A stretch of DNA of 64,000 nt from Pseudanabaena sp. (lineage in GTDB: Bacteria; Cyanobacteriota; Cyanobacteriia; Pseudanabaenales; Pseudanabaenaceae), in assembly GCA_003249035.1 (NCBI GenBank), contig QBMK01000003.1:62001-126000 (forward strand), written 5' to 3'. Below are positions 1-7,390 of the stretch, piece by piece. The first letter of the stretch is position 1. Every line of letters starts with the position of its first letter. The translations under genes and the position numbers were made by a program. Below the pieces are notes generated by a model, which saw nothing but the letters and a program-made list of their open reading frames with translations, ran no database searches and was not told where the DNA came from.

Positions 1-137
1 CCACCAACTAAGGTGATCGTTTCTCCTGGTAATGGGATACCTGCATTCTCAAGCATGATGCCAAAGAAGACAATCCAGTATCCATACTGCTGCGTCCATT
101 CTTGAATAATTTCTAGCGAAAAAAACTCAAAATGCAT
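1..137 (-). CDS. DedA family membrane protein, N-terminal fragment
   Basis: Only the first 45 codons are inside the window; the gene runs off the left edge. The start is the ATG at 137, because the same frame has a TAA two codons upstream. The peptide begins MHFEFFSLEIIQEW and continues with QYGYWIVFFG, LENAGIPLPGE and TITLVGG. The 'YGYW..FFG..LENAG.PLPGE' pattern is the hallmark N-terminus of DedA/VTT-domain inner-membrane proteins, which are linked to undecaprenyl-phosphate or lipid flipping and envelope homeostasis. No statement can be made about the C-terminal half. The family assignment is good; the exact substrate is unknown. Confidence 0.8.
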   Translation of the reverse strand, partial: MHFEFFSLEIIQEWTQQYGYWIVFFGIMLENAGIPLPGETITLVG

Positions 138-297
138 GAGTTATGACTCAAAGTTTGATTGATTAAAGGGTTTATGAAAAATTGTTACTTTTTGTATCAT
201 TATAGGCGTTTATCGCAATCTCAAATCGGTTGTTGCTGATTTGTGTCTTAAGCATTACCTCTCCTGAGCTTACAATGCTTTGTACTCAATCCTGTAC

Positions 298-347
298 CAA
301 TAATTTTTTTGAAAGTGTTGCAAAGCAACACTTTCAAAAAATTATTG
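298..347. terminator. Long hairpin between the DedA and ferredoxin genes
   Basis: A nearly perfect inverted repeat with about 23-bp arms and an AAA loop (arms include GAAAGTGTTGC / GCAACACTTTC flanked by AT-rich ends). It lies about 35 bp beyond the stop of the minus-strand ferredoxin gene, so it probably ends that transcript. The rest of the 138-379 gap shows nothing else I recognise. Confidence 0.55.
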
Positions 348-379
348 CGGCTGGGTTAATCAAAAATTGCTAAAAAAAG

Positions 380-784
380 CTACAGGTTGATGGAGATAGC
401 ATTAACAGGACATGCAGTAATGCATTGTTCACAGACAACACAGCGCGATCGCAAAAAGTTGAGTTGAAAAGTTTTTGGATCGAGAGTCAAGGCTTCAGTA
501 GGGCAAACACCAGTACACAAGCCACAATCGACACAAGCAGTATCATCGATCACAATTTCGCGTCCATGTAATGAAACCTCGATATCTTGCGATCGCATCC
601 AATCCATCGCTTCTTCAAGTTGATCAATATCGCCTGATAGCTCCAGCACCATTTTGCCCACTTTATTGGGGGCAACTTGGGCGCGAATGATATTGGCGGC
701 AATATTAAAATCTTTGGCAAGCCGATAGGTGATCGGAATGCTGATTGCTCGCTTTGGAAAGGTAAGATTAACTCTTTTTTTCAT
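380..784 (-). CDS. NIL domain / 2x[4Fe-4S] ferredoxin-like protein
   Basis: 134 residues. The N-terminal half (about 1-75) matches the NIL domain, a small ligand-sensing fold also found in the C-terminus of methionine ABC-transporter ATPases. The C-terminal half carries two cluster motifs, CVDCGLCTGVCP (about 85-96) and CVVCEQCITACP (about 115-126), the classic CxxCxxCxxxCP spacing of a bacterial-type two-cluster ferredoxin. The family is widespread in cyanobacteria, where a role in sulfur or methionine metabolism has been proposed from domain content; this is not proven by the sequence here. Cytosolic, no signal peptide. It stands alone, with a repeat element upstream and a hairpin downstream. 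Confidence 0.9.
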   Translation of the reverse strand: MKKRVNLTFPKRAISIPITYRLAKDFNIAANIIRAQVAPNKVGKMVLELSGDIDQLEEAMDWMRSQDIEVSLHGREIVIDDTACVDCGLCTGVCPTEALTLDPKTFQLNFLRSRCVVCEQCITACPVNAISINL

Positions 785-825
785 GATTGGTGCTTTTTGA
801 AGATTCCCGCCCTGATAAACCAGAA

Positions 826-933
826 ATACATCGCTTTATATTTTGCCATAGGCAAAATATAAAGCCAAAAACCTCACTGAGATTGATTTTTGCTTTGCGA
901 ATGTGTGACGAAGACATTCGCAAAATGCTGTAT
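826..933 (-). repeat. Family A miniature repeat, copy 1 (degenerate)
   Basis: Reverse-orientation copy of the family defined best at 14658-14760. It shows the terminal hairpin (GCTTTATATTTTGCC / GGCAAAATATAAAGC), then the internal AAAACCTCACTGAG motif, then a second hairpin (TTGCGAATGTGT / ACATTCGCAAA) and a TGTAT end. It fills part of the gap 785-1178 upstream of the ferredoxin gene. Confidence 0.6.
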
Positions 934-1024
934 TAATTATGAAACCAATTTTGATGTTTTTACGATCAAATCTCAAGCCAAAAAATAGAAGGGGGCGAAG
1001 TGTCCTTTTCTGTTTTTAATATCA

Positions 1025-1079
1025 AAACCAATTTTAGAGTTTATAGAGACGAAGGCGCTGTAAACTCCAAAATTGGTTT
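1025..1079. repeat. Long imperfect hairpin upstream of the amidase gene
   Basis: Arms AAACCAATTTTAGAGTTTA and TAAACTCCAAAATTGGTTT pair over 19 bp with one mismatch. The flanks on both sides repeat fragments of the same 'gaaaccaattttga' sequence (from about 940 and near 1079). With family A copy 1 it accounts for most of the gene-free stretch 785-1178; no promoter was recognised there. Confidence 0.45.
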
Positions 1080-1178
1080 CATAAATTGAATTTCAAATAA
1101 TAAAAAGTCAAACAGGACAAAAGCTGATAGACTTACGAAGACTTTTTTGGTTGCTGAAATTGGCTGGCAGATAGAGAT

Positions 1179-2567
1179 ATGGGCAAAATATTTATTTCCG
1201 CAGGTCACGGTGGTTTTGAGGGGTCATTTCGCGATCTAAGTGAGATGACTGGTGGAGCGATGGAAACTGCTGAATTAGCTGCCACTAGAGACTTAGTAAT
1301 TGCCGAATTGCGATCGCGGGGCATTTCGATCAGCATCCCTAGCGATGATTTAAATTTAACTGAGGCGATCGCATGGATTAATGCGCGAGCTACATCTCAA
1401 GATGTGGCTTTGTCGTTACAAATAGATATTGCCAATGCTAGTGAGTTACGCGGTACAACTGCCTATTACATTACAAATAATGCACTACGTAAACGACAAG
1501 CAGAAATACTTACCAGCGCTTTAACTAAACGTGTTCCTGAAATCATCAATCGCGGCGCAAAAGCAGATACGATCGCGGACATAGGCAGTTTGAGCTTTTG
1601 CCGCCAAATTTCAGTTCCTTCTATCTTGCTGGAATTAGTGTTTTCTAACAATCCTCAAGACAAGTTATTAATGCAAACAAGGCGACGTGACTATGCGATC
1701 GGCATTGCCGATGGTTTGCAAGCATGGATTAACGAAACTGCAGCAACGATTCCTGTATATACTCCATCCAATCGCCCCACGGCTATTAAGCCGGTCACTT
1801 ACCCAGAAATTAATATCAATCTCAATGGTCAAAGTTATGAAGAAAAAGGAATTCTAGTTTCAGGAAATGCTTTTGTACCTGCGGATTTAGTCGATCGCCT
1901 CGGCTTCGATCTCAATCAAATCCCTCTAAACTGTCGGCTGCGCTATCAAAGTATTGTCTATGTACAAGCGATCGCGTTGCGTGAGCTAAATACTTCTGTA
2001 TCTTGGGATAGCCCTACACGCATTCTTCATTTGAAAACAATTTTCAAAGTGTTCACTGGACAAATCAATCAGATCATGGGAGTTGGCAATGCTTCGGAAG
2101 TACAAATGCTAATGTTCCTTAAAAATAATAATGAAGCAGTTCTCACCAATTATAGCGATCTACCCCATATATATCGCGAAGAAGCAGGAATTGAAGGCGT
2201 AAATCATGATATTGCTTTTTGTCAAATGTGCATTGAAACTGGCTTTCTCCGGTTTGTCAAAGGTATTGAGCCTGAGAAAAATAATTTTGCTAGTTTGGGT
2301 GTAACGGCTAGTTCTATGGCAAATGGATCGGCTGCTAGTTTTGCTGATCAGCGCACAGGTGTAAGAGCACATATCCAACAGCTTAAAGCTTATGCCAGTA
2401 ATGCTCCGCTATTTAAACCTCTTGTTGCACCAAGATTCCATTTGGTAGCGAGAGGTATTGCCCCAGTTTTAGAGCAACTAACAGGGCGGTGGACAATCGA
2501 TCCTCTCTACGATCTCAAGATCCTCGCCCTCATTCGACGCCTCTACGAATCCGCAGGCATTTTTTAA
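1179..2567 (+). CDS. Amidase_3-type N-acetylmuramoyl-L-alanine amidase fused to a glucosaminidase-type domain
   Basis: 462 residues, no signal peptide. Residues 1-185 resemble Amidase_3 zinc amidases: start MGKIFISAGHGG with the first zinc His at position 10, an acidic helix (METAEL) and PSILLELVFSNN with the catalytic-type Glu. Residues about 210-285 look like a copper-amine-oxidase-N/stalk-like spacer (NGQSYEEKGILVSGNAFVPA). Residues about 325-460 resemble a FlgJ/Atl-type glucosaminidase (HDIAFCQMCIETGFLRF, NNFASLGV). One protein could therefore cut both peptide and glycan parts of peptidoglycan. Odd point: the second zinc His of the canonical SIHAN motif is Gln81 here (SLQIDIAN). The missing export signal is common in cyanobacterial relatives. 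Function is inferred from domains. Confidence 0.75.
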   Translation: MGKIFISAGHGGFEGSFRDLSEMTGGAMETAELAATRDLVIAELRSRGISISIPSDDLNLTEAIAWINARATSQDVALSLQIDIANASELRGTTAYYITNNALRKRQAEILTSALTKRVPEIINRGAKADTIADIGSLSFCRQISVPSILLELVFSNNPQDKLLMQTRRRDYAIGIADGLQAWINETAATIPVYTPSNRPTAIKPVTYPEININLNGQSYEEKGILVSGNAFVPADLVDRLGFDLNQIPLNCRLRYQSIVYVQAIALRELNTSVSWDSPTRILHLKTIFKVFTGQINQIMGVGNASEVQMLMFLKNNNEAVLTNYSDLPHIYREEAGIEGVNHDIAFCQMCIETGFLRFVKGIEPEKNNFASLGVTASSMANGSAASFADQRTGVRAHIQQLKAYASNAPLFKPLVAPRFHLVARGIAPVLEQLTGRWTIDPLYDLKILALIRRLYESAGIF

Positions 2568-2650
2568 AATGATCGTTATGAGCAAAGATTCATCCGAAGT
2601 TAGTCCTACCTTCCCAACCTGAAAATTATCATTCCTAAAGTGATCGAGTA

Positions 2651-2692
2651 ATACCAAACCACAAAATGCTATGCCATTTTGTGGTTTGGTAT
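2651..2692. repeat. Single-hairpin form of the family A repeat
   Basis: A perfect 42-bp palindrome that begins ATACCAAACCACAAAAT and ends with the complement, ATTTTGTGGTTTGGTAT. It equals one end of the 103-bp family A element with the rest absent. It lies between the converging amidase and DUF4278 genes; the rest of the gap 2568-2890 holds only the terminator at 2746-2777. Confidence 0.6.
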
Positions 2693-2745
2693 AAAGCATG
2701 GGGAAGTTTTTGTTACGGAAAGCATAATAATCAATCAATTTTGAT

Positions 2746-2777
2746 ACAAAAAAAAGGCGATTGAGGAAATCGCCTTA
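2746..2777 (-). terminator. Rho-independent terminator for the DUF4278 / small-peptide cluster
   Basis: On the minus strand a stem AAGGCGATT / AATCGCCTT is followed by a run of T residues. It sits about 115 bp beyond the stop of the DUF4278 gene. Confidence 0.65.
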
Positions 2778-2890
2778 TATTAGGTAAAACCTTGGTGTGA
2801 GGTTGGATTTAATGTAGCTTTAAATAATCAAGAACTTGAAAAGTTTTGATTTGCAAATTTCAAAAACATTGTTTGAGCCGATCGCAGCTT

Positions 2891-3166
2891 TTAGGTAAGC
2901 TCAGCAAAATCCTTTAAATACTGTTGACAAGGAATTAAACGTTCCTGAGTTGGTACTCTCAGTACTTCACGGTTGACCTGATAGGTTACACCTCGAAAAA
3001 CCAGCACATAACTTGATGACTCGGTAACTGTCATTGGATCGTCATAGGGTTTCGTCCAATGGGTAGTACCTCGATACATCAGTTTTGATGGTGCAGTGTA
3101 TTTGCTACTCTCTCCAAGACTAAGGGCTTGAGGCTCATACTTGCTTCCGCGATAAATCAATTGCAT
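2891..3166 (-). CDS. DUF4278 domain protein
   Basis: 91 residues, small and soluble. The N-terminus MQLIYRGSKYEP and the internal LMYRGTTHW and LVFRGVTYQVNR are the repeated 'L.YRG..Y' signature of DUF4278, a family of unknown function common in cyanobacteria. The start has an AGGA sequence about 10 nt upstream. It is the last gene of a minus-strand run bolA, peptide, peptide, peptide, DUF4278, 42 nt beyond peptide copy 1. It could share a transcript with that copy, since the nearest terminator upstream lies before copy 1. No function can be given. Confidence 0.8.
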   Translation of the reverse strand: MQLIYRGSKYEPQALSLGESSKYTAPSKLMYRGTTHWTKPYDDPMTVTESSSYVLVFRGVTYQVNREVLRVPTQERLIPCQQYLKDFAELT

Positions 3167-3208
3167 ATATTTTTTCCTAAATCTTTGATTATTGTTGGTT
3201 TAAAAAAA

Positions 3209-3301
3209 CTAGAGAGTGGAAAGAGCATTTAGCAAAAGCAATCCACCAATTGATACAACGTAGACCTTGATAATGAATCCACCGAATGAAGTTACTGACA
3301 T
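3209..3301 (-). CDS. Small membrane peptide (30 aa), tandem copy 1
   Basis: 30 residues: it begins MSVTSFGGFIIKVYVVSIGG and ends LLLLNALSTL. Short polar N-terminus, then one hydrophobic helix from about residue 8. A very strong ribosome-binding site, AGGAAAGGAGC, lies just upstream of the ATG. The gene at 3610-3702 has the same length and about two thirds identical residues, and roughly 85 bp of 5' leader are also conserved between the two. Coding is supported by the exact length match, conservative replacements (I/F, V/A, L/V) and conserved Shine-Dalgarno. I do not recognise the family: it is not PsaM, PsaI, PetG, PetL, PetN, PsbX or Ycf12. It could be a small photosynthetic-complex subunit, a stress peptide or a type I toxin-like peptide. 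Confidence 0.75.
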   Translation of the reverse strand: MSVTSFGGFIIKVYVVSIGGLLLLNALSTL

Positions 3302-3440
3302 TGCTTTGCTCCTTTCCTAAAACTCTTGATGAGATTAGTATCGAGTTTTTAGAAAGTTGGTGTGGTGATGTAATCCTTTGTCTCAGGATGACTTTCTCAC
3401 TAGCGTTTTGTGATCGAGATCGCGCAATCCACAGTCAATA

Positions 3441-3476
3441 AAAAAGCACCTTGCCCAAACATGGGATAGGTGCTTT
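3441..3476 (-). terminator. Terminator between peptide 3 and peptide copy 1
   Basis: Read on the minus strand: AAAGCACCTA, loop, AAGGTGCTTTTTTATTG. The 8-9 bp stem followed by six T residues is a good intrinsic terminator. It lies just downstream of the 3498-3590 peptide, so copies 1 and 2 probably have separate promoters. Confidence 0.65.
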
Positions 3477-3497
3477 GAATAGTTAAAGAAGATAAAT

Positions 3498-3590
3498 TTA
3501 AAAACTTTGTGCGGCATCGGTGAGTGCCGTGATTGCGATCGCTATCCCCACAAATTTAACAGCGAAAAATACGATGTGAAAGATATCCAT
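3498..3590 (-). CDS. Small membrane peptide (30 aa), third member
   Basis: 30 residues: it begins MDIFHIVFFAVKFVGIAIAI and ends TALTDAAQSF. A single hydrophobic helix covers most of the peptide. It starts 19 nt after the stop of peptide copy 2, with only a weak GGA upstream, which suggests translation coupled to copy 2. Its sequence differs from copies 1 and 2 but shares length, hydrophobic profile and a faint F..K/KF...I...ALT pattern, so it may be a diverged paralogue. The HIP1 site GCGATCGC lies inside the coding sequence. No function recognised. Confidence 0.55.
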   Translation of the reverse strand: MDIFHIVFFAVKFVGIAIAITALTDAAQSF

Positions 3591-3609
3591 GTTTTTTTGT
3601 CCAAAAAAA

Positions 3610-3702
3610 TTAGAGAGTAGAAAGAGCATTTACCAAAACTAAACCGCCGATTGTTACTGCGTAGAACTTGAAGATAAAACCGCCGAATGTATTTACTGAC
3701 AT
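3610..3702 (-). CDS. Small membrane peptide (30 aa), tandem copy 2
   Basis: 30 residues: it begins MSVNTFGGFIFKFYAVTIGG and ends LVLVNALSTL, with one predicted transmembrane helix. The Shine-Dalgarno AGGAAAGGAGCAAAACAA is nearly the same as that of copy 1. The upstream leader shares TACATCACC, GATACTAA and the ribosome-binding region with copy 1, so the duplicated unit includes the regulatory DNA. Followed after 19 nt by the third peptide gene. See copy 1 for possible roles; the cellular partner is unknown. Confidence 0.75.
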   Translation of the reverse strand: MSVNTFGGFIFKFYAVTIGGLVLVNALSTL

Positions 3703-3834
3703 TTGTTTTGCTCCTTTCCTTTAACCTTATGTACTTAGTATCTAGGTTTTTTAAGGTAGCAGCGGTGATGTAGGTAGTGGGGACTTGTGATCGCGATCGT
3801 AATCTACGTACTTTGTGAACAATTGTCGGTTTTC

Positions 3835-4098
3835 TTAGAGAACTTGTACTTGCATACTGTTCCATTGCGAGAGGCTGTAGGTTTTTAGCTGCAATGCATG
3901 AAGATCTCCAGTGTCTAGATGCTTTTGAATTGCGCCATAAACCAGTTTGTGCTGCTTAATCATTGACAAGCCCTCAAATTGCTCAGCGACTACGATCGCC
4001 GAAAAATGTTGACCATCTCGATTAGGGTCTTCAACTTGAACTTTGGAATTAGGCAAAGCCGCGCTAATTAATTCGGCAATATCGTTATGGGAAATCAT
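3835..4098 (-). CDS. BolA family protein
   Basis: 87 residues from the ATG at 4098 (MISHNDIAELISAALP); a longer reading frame upstream adds 14 non-conserved residues. The DGQHFSAIVVAEQFEGLSMIKQHKLVYGAI core has the BolA signature: the FEG loop and the invariant His of 'KQHKLVYGAI' that binds [2Fe-2S] with a monothiol glutaredoxin. BolA proteins act in iron-sulfur maturation and iron sensing as partners of such glutaredoxins (Grx4 type), which are not encoded here. It heads the minus-strand run that contains the small peptides, with a separate promoter likely in between. Confidence 0.9.
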   Translation of the reverse strand: MISHNDIAELISAALPNSKVQVEDPNRDGQHFSAIVVAEQFEGLSMIKQHKLVYGAIQKHLDTGDLHALQLKTYSLSQWNSMQVQVL

Positions 4099-4283
4099 GT
4101 TGGACAAACTCAAAATGTACAAAAAATCTAACTGAACCAATCACATTGTGCCATATCTCAAGATTAGAGAGTATGCAATTATGACTTTTGCCTTGGAGGT
4201 CTTCACGGCAATATCTCTCAAAAATGATAGGATGAATGGCGCAAAGCGCCGTCCAGCTTACTCACTTTTGACATGAAGATTTT

Positions 4284-5075
4284 ATGAAAATCGCAACTTG
4301 GAATGTAAACTCGGTTCGTACAAGGATTACCCATGTTTGTGATTGGTTGCAATCAAATCCTGAGGTCGATTTGTTGTGTTTACAAGAAACAAAGGTTATT
4401 GATGCTGATTTTCCCCATACGCCATTCACGGATCTGGGCTACCAAACCCATATTTATGGACAGAAGTCCTATAACGGTGTAGCGATCATTACGCGATCGC
4501 CTGTTGAAAATATTCAAACTGGCTTTGCCTCAGTATTAGGCGATATCTTAGAACCCAACCTAGACGAACAAAAGCGCTTAATTACCTGTAGATTTGGTGA
4601 TACGCAGATTGTTAATATGTATGTGCCCAATGGATCAGAAGTGGGGAGTGAGAAATATGAATATAAATTGCGCTGGCTAAAGCTATTACGCGAATATCTG
4701 CAAACTTTGCTTGCGAAAAATTCTAATGTGCTAATTTGCGGCGATTTTAATGTAGCGATCGCTGATATTGATATTTACGATCCCAAGGGGCGTGAGAACA
4801 AAGTGATGTCAACTGACATCGAGCGTGAGACCTTGGCAGAAGTATTAAACCTTGGCTTTAAAGATGTATTTCGGAAGTTTGAATCTGAAGGCGGCTACTA
4901 TAGTTGGTGGGATTATCGTTCTGGAGGTTTTCAACGCAATCGTGGATGGAGGATTGATTACCATTTCTTGACAGAGGCTCTCTATGAAAGGGCTACAGCT
5001 TGTAAGATCGATCCTGAACCGCGCAAGCTAACACAACCCAGCGATCATACTCCTGTGATTGTAACCATTGATTAG
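4284..5075 (+). CDS. xth: Exodeoxyribonuclease III (AP endonuclease)
   Basis: 263 residues, close to the 268 of E. coli ExoIII. Exonuclease/endonuclease/phosphatase fold: MKIATWNVNSVR at the start, metal-binding Glu35 in LCLQETK, catalytic LICGDFNVA near residue 150 and the terminal SDHTPV with the catalytic His. It cuts DNA 5' to abasic sites and removes 3' blocking groups in base-excision repair. Cytosolic. The gene stands alone between oppositely oriented bolA and the pentapeptide gene. Confidence 0.95.
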   Translation: MKIATWNVNSVRTRITHVCDWLQSNPEVDLLCLQETKVIDADFPHTPFTDLGYQTHIYGQKSYNGVAIITRSPVENIQTGFASVLGDILEPNLDEQKRLITCRFGDTQIVNMYVPNGSEVGSEKYEYKLRWLKLLREYLQTLLAKNSNVLICGDFNVAIADIDIYDPKGRENKVMSTDIERETLAEVLNLGFKDVFRKFESEGGYYSWWDYRSGGFQRNRGWRIDYHFLTEALYERATACKIDPEPRKLTQPSDHTPVIVTID

Positions 5076-5136
5076 TTGTAATACTTTACGCTTTAATCAG
5101 AGCCAGATCACTTTTCCATATAAGAGAGCTTTAGCT

Positions 5137-5583
5137 ATGAAATACCGCATCTTTTTGGCGATCGCGCTACTTATACTGTTTTTGTTTCCCTCACCAGCAT
5201 GGGCTGCAAATCCTAGCCAAGTTGTCCAATTACAAACTACAAAAAACTGTCAAGTCTGTGATTTGACTGGAGCTTACCTTCCAGTTAGTAGCTTAGACTA
5301 TACCTATCTACTTGCCGCTGATCTCAGTAGAGCAAATTTAGTAGGCGCAAGTGTCACATTCTCAAATTTGAGTCGAGCTAATCTCAGTGGTGCGAATCTA
5401 AGCTATGTGAATTTCAAGCATACCAAAATGCTGCTAACCAACTTCACTAACGCCATATTTGATAAAACTGATCTAACTGAAGCTGATCTCACAAGTTCTA
5501 ATATCTCAGAAGTACAGTTAGCTAAATCAAAGCTTTGTAAAACAGTTTTATCTAATGGATTAACTTCAAATCGCGATTGTTAA
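5137..5583 (+). CDS. Secreted pentapeptide-repeat protein
   Basis: 148 residues from the ATG at 5137. The longer frame from 5068 overlaps xth and lacks a signal peptide, whereas this start gives a clear Sec signal (MKYRIFLAIALLILFLFPSP, cut after AWA). A CxxC (CQVC) follows and then A(D/N)LS/T pentapeptide units (LAAADLSRANL-type, LSRANLSGANL, LTEADLTSSN) that form a right-handed beta-helix. Two more Cys near the end could make disulfides. Likely periplasmic or thylakoid-lumenal; function unknown for this family. The start lies 62 nt after the xth stop. Confidence 0.8.
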   Translation: MKYRIFLAIALLILFLFPSPAWAANPSQVVQLQTTKNCQVCDLTGAYLPVSSLDYTYLLAADLSRANLVGASVTFSNLSRANLSGANLSYVNFKHTKMLLTNFTNAIFDKTDLTEADLTSSNISEVQLAKSKLCKTVLSNGLTSNRDC

Positions 5584-5605
5584 GTAAAGGATCATTGCGT
5601 CCCAA

Positions 5606-6100
5606 TTATTGCTTGGCAAGTCTTTCTAATGCATCATCAGTGACTCGACATATCCGCCAATCTGGAAGGATCTCTGCACCAATGCGTTTATAAAATGTGA
5701 TCGCAGGTTCATTCCATTCTAAAACCGACCATTCAAAGCGCCCATATCCTCTTTCTATAGCAATTTGAGCAATATTGCTTATTAACGCCTTGCCAATTCC
5801 CATAGCGCGATATTCTGAGAGCACAAATAGATCTTCTAAATAGATCCCACGAAGGGTTAAAAAAGTGGAATAGCTGGTAAAAAATAGCGCAAATCCCACA
5901 ACCTGCTGATTAGGTTCTATCTCCGCAACGATCGCTTCAATGCAAGGTTTTACACCAAATAGATCTTCTTTCAAGGATTCAATATTGCCTGTGACTTTAT
6001 CTGAGAGATTTTCATAGTCAGCCAGAGCCAAAATCAATGAAAAAATAGCAGGAATATCAAGAATATCAGCTGGACGAATTTTAAATTGAACTTGAGTCAT
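5606..6100 (-). CDS. GNAT N-acetyltransferase, diamine/thialysine acetyltransferase-like
   Basis: 164 residues from the ATG at 6100 (MTQVQFKIRPADILDIPAIF); upstream in-frame residues look non-native. The acetyl-CoA pyrophosphate loop is SEYRAMGIGKALI and the C-terminal FEWSVLEWNEPAITFYKRIG is characteristic of the SSAT-like branch (spermidine/spermine or thialysine N-acetyltransferase), with LEDLFV before it. It likely acetylates a small amine with acetyl-CoA; the substrate cannot be read from the sequence. It converges on the pentapeptide gene with 22 bp between. Confidence 0.85.
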   Translation of the reverse strand: MTQVQFKIRPADILDIPAIFSLILALADYENLSDKVTGNIESLKEDLFGVKPCIEAIVAEIEPNQQVVGFALFFTSYSTFLTLRGIYLEDLFVLSEYRAMGIGKALISNIAQIAIERGYGRFEWSVLEWNEPAITFYKRIGAEILPDWRICRVTDDALERLAKQ

Positions 6101-6197
6101 AACTCGTAAATATTTTTGAAAATTATTATGTAACGGCAAACAACGATATCTCAATATCGAGTTTGTGCTGTGCAACGCATACTCATTTCCCAGTGAA

Positions 6198-6238
6198 AGA
6201 ACAGACGTTGCGGCACTCCCTGCCGTAACGTCTATTCT
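6198..6238. repeat. Intergenic hairpin
   Basis: Arms AGAACAGACGTTGCGGCA and TGCCGTAACGTCTATTCT pair over 18 bp with two mismatches. It sits between the minus-strand 6303-7130 gene (downstream side) and the acetyltransferase start; it could terminate the former. Confidence 0.4.
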
Positions 6239-6302
6239 TGGTTTCCAATATCTAATTTAATACTGGGAAGGGATTAGCACGTGGGTATTGCAACCACTTA
6301 TG

Positions 6303-7130
6303 CTAAAACAAACGGATTGGAAGTGGACGTGAAGCTTTAAAACGTTCAATTTCTTCATCCAGTTGTGCAGAGATTTCCTCACTACTTTTTGACGGTGGTG
6401 CAGAAGCCCCCATGACATTGAGCTTGAGTGTTACCTGCTTAACCATAAGTTTCTGAACATCAAGGTCAATATCCAGATGTAGTGAGTCATTGCCAAGAAT
6501 TTTGGCGAGTTCATTTTCTACCAGAGATTCGGTTACATTTTCAAGCGTGTTATTAAGCATGTCCTGATTCCCTAAGAGAGAATCTTGTAGCATTTTCTCT
6601 AAGTCGCCAAATTTTAACACTTCTAACAATTTTTCAGCGATCGCAAGGGATTTAGGATCGATGACTAGTGCTAAAGCATTAGGCAAACTAAATTTTGATT
6701 GTATCTGCCGAATTAAAGATTCAGCTTCTGACTTACGCAGTTGAACATTCTCAACTAAAGGGAGAATAGATAAAATCGTCTCTGGCAATAAATTCAGTAA
6801 TTGATCGGGCTGAACCTTCTGAGCATAGGCATTGAGTGTATTCAGCACCTGATTTTCTAATGACTGCCGCCATTGATGTACTTCTTGAACCAATTTATCA
6901 GTAGTTGCGTCAGCAGCAGACAATCTAGTTTCTTTTTGAAACTGATTGACTACCTGCTGAATTAAATCTTCTGCTTGATTAGGGGCGATCGCAAGATTTC
7001 CTTGTTTTTGTTGAAATGTCAAAATCGAACTTGCGATCGCAAGTAGATCTTCTCGAGAATTTGTCTTTTCAAAACGATTCACATAAGCATGAAGACTATT
7101 TAGCAGCGCTTCCTCTGTGGCGATATTCAT
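6303..7130 (-). CDS. Conserved hypothetical protein, helical
   Basis: 275 residues, no signal peptide or membrane segment. Almost entirely helical by composition, rich in Leu, Gln, Glu and Asn, with stretches such as LLNLLPETILSILPLVENV and repeated ESL/EKL patterns. A Pro/Ser-rich linker (GASAPPSKSSEE) precedes a short acidic tail ending ASRPLPIRLF. I do not recognise a domain. Its promoter region directly abuts family A copy 2 (the element starts 30 bp upstream of the ATG). Probably a cyanobacterial lineage protein of unknown function. Confidence 0.65.
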   Translation of the reverse strand: MNIATEEALLNSLHAYVNRFEKTNSREDLLAIASSILTFQQKQGNLAIAPNQAEDLIQQVVNQFQKETRLSAADATTDKLVQEVHQWRQSLENQVLNTLNAYAQKVQPDQLLNLLPETILSILPLVENVQLRKSEAESLIRQIQSKFSLPNALALVIDPKSLAIAEKLLEVLKFGDLEKMLQDSLLGNQDMLNNTLENVTESLVENELAKILGNDSLHLDIDLDVQKLMVKQVTLKLNVMGASAPPSKSSEEISAQLDEEIERFKASRPLPIRLF

Positions 7131-7159
7131 TAAGGGTACTCCTTCAAAAATCTCTACTT

Positions 7160-7257
7160 ATACCAAAGCACAAAATGGCGTAGCCATTTTGTGTTTTTAA
7201 AACCCTCACTGATTTTGGTTTTTCTTTCACAGAAGTGTGGGCACACTTTTGTGAAGC
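7160..7257 (-). repeat. Family A miniature repeat, copy 2
   Basis: Reverse orientation. It begins ATACCAAAGCACAAAATGG, with the hairpin partner CCATTTTGTG, then the internal AAAACCCTCACTGATTTTGG and a second hairpin TTCACAGAAGTGTG / CACACTTTTGTGAA. The final TTGGTAT end is lost, so the right boundary is approximate. It lies 30 bp upstream of the start codon of the hypothetical gene at 6303-7130. Confidence 0.7.
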
Positions 7258-7390
7258 TGCCGACAGACTCATTGCAGCCAAGTCCCAAATAGATTTACCA
7301 CTATTTAGGGTTTCTAAGGCTAAATTTAGAGGATCTCAAGCTTATAGCTCTAAAATAGAACAGCACTTAAACTGGATTATCAAACGCGCA

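Noticed and set aside
2478-2738. 86-codon minus frame over the amidase end and the palindrome
   Set aside because: Spans the family A hairpin and the amidase coding end; no family features.
3209-3702. Small peptides as PsaM, PsaI, PetL, PetN, PsbX or Ycf12
   Set aside because: Sequences do not fit the remembered patterns of those subunits; left unnamed.
5068-5136. Earlier start for the pentapeptide protein
   Set aside because: Would overlap xth and place the clear signal peptide in the middle of the protein.
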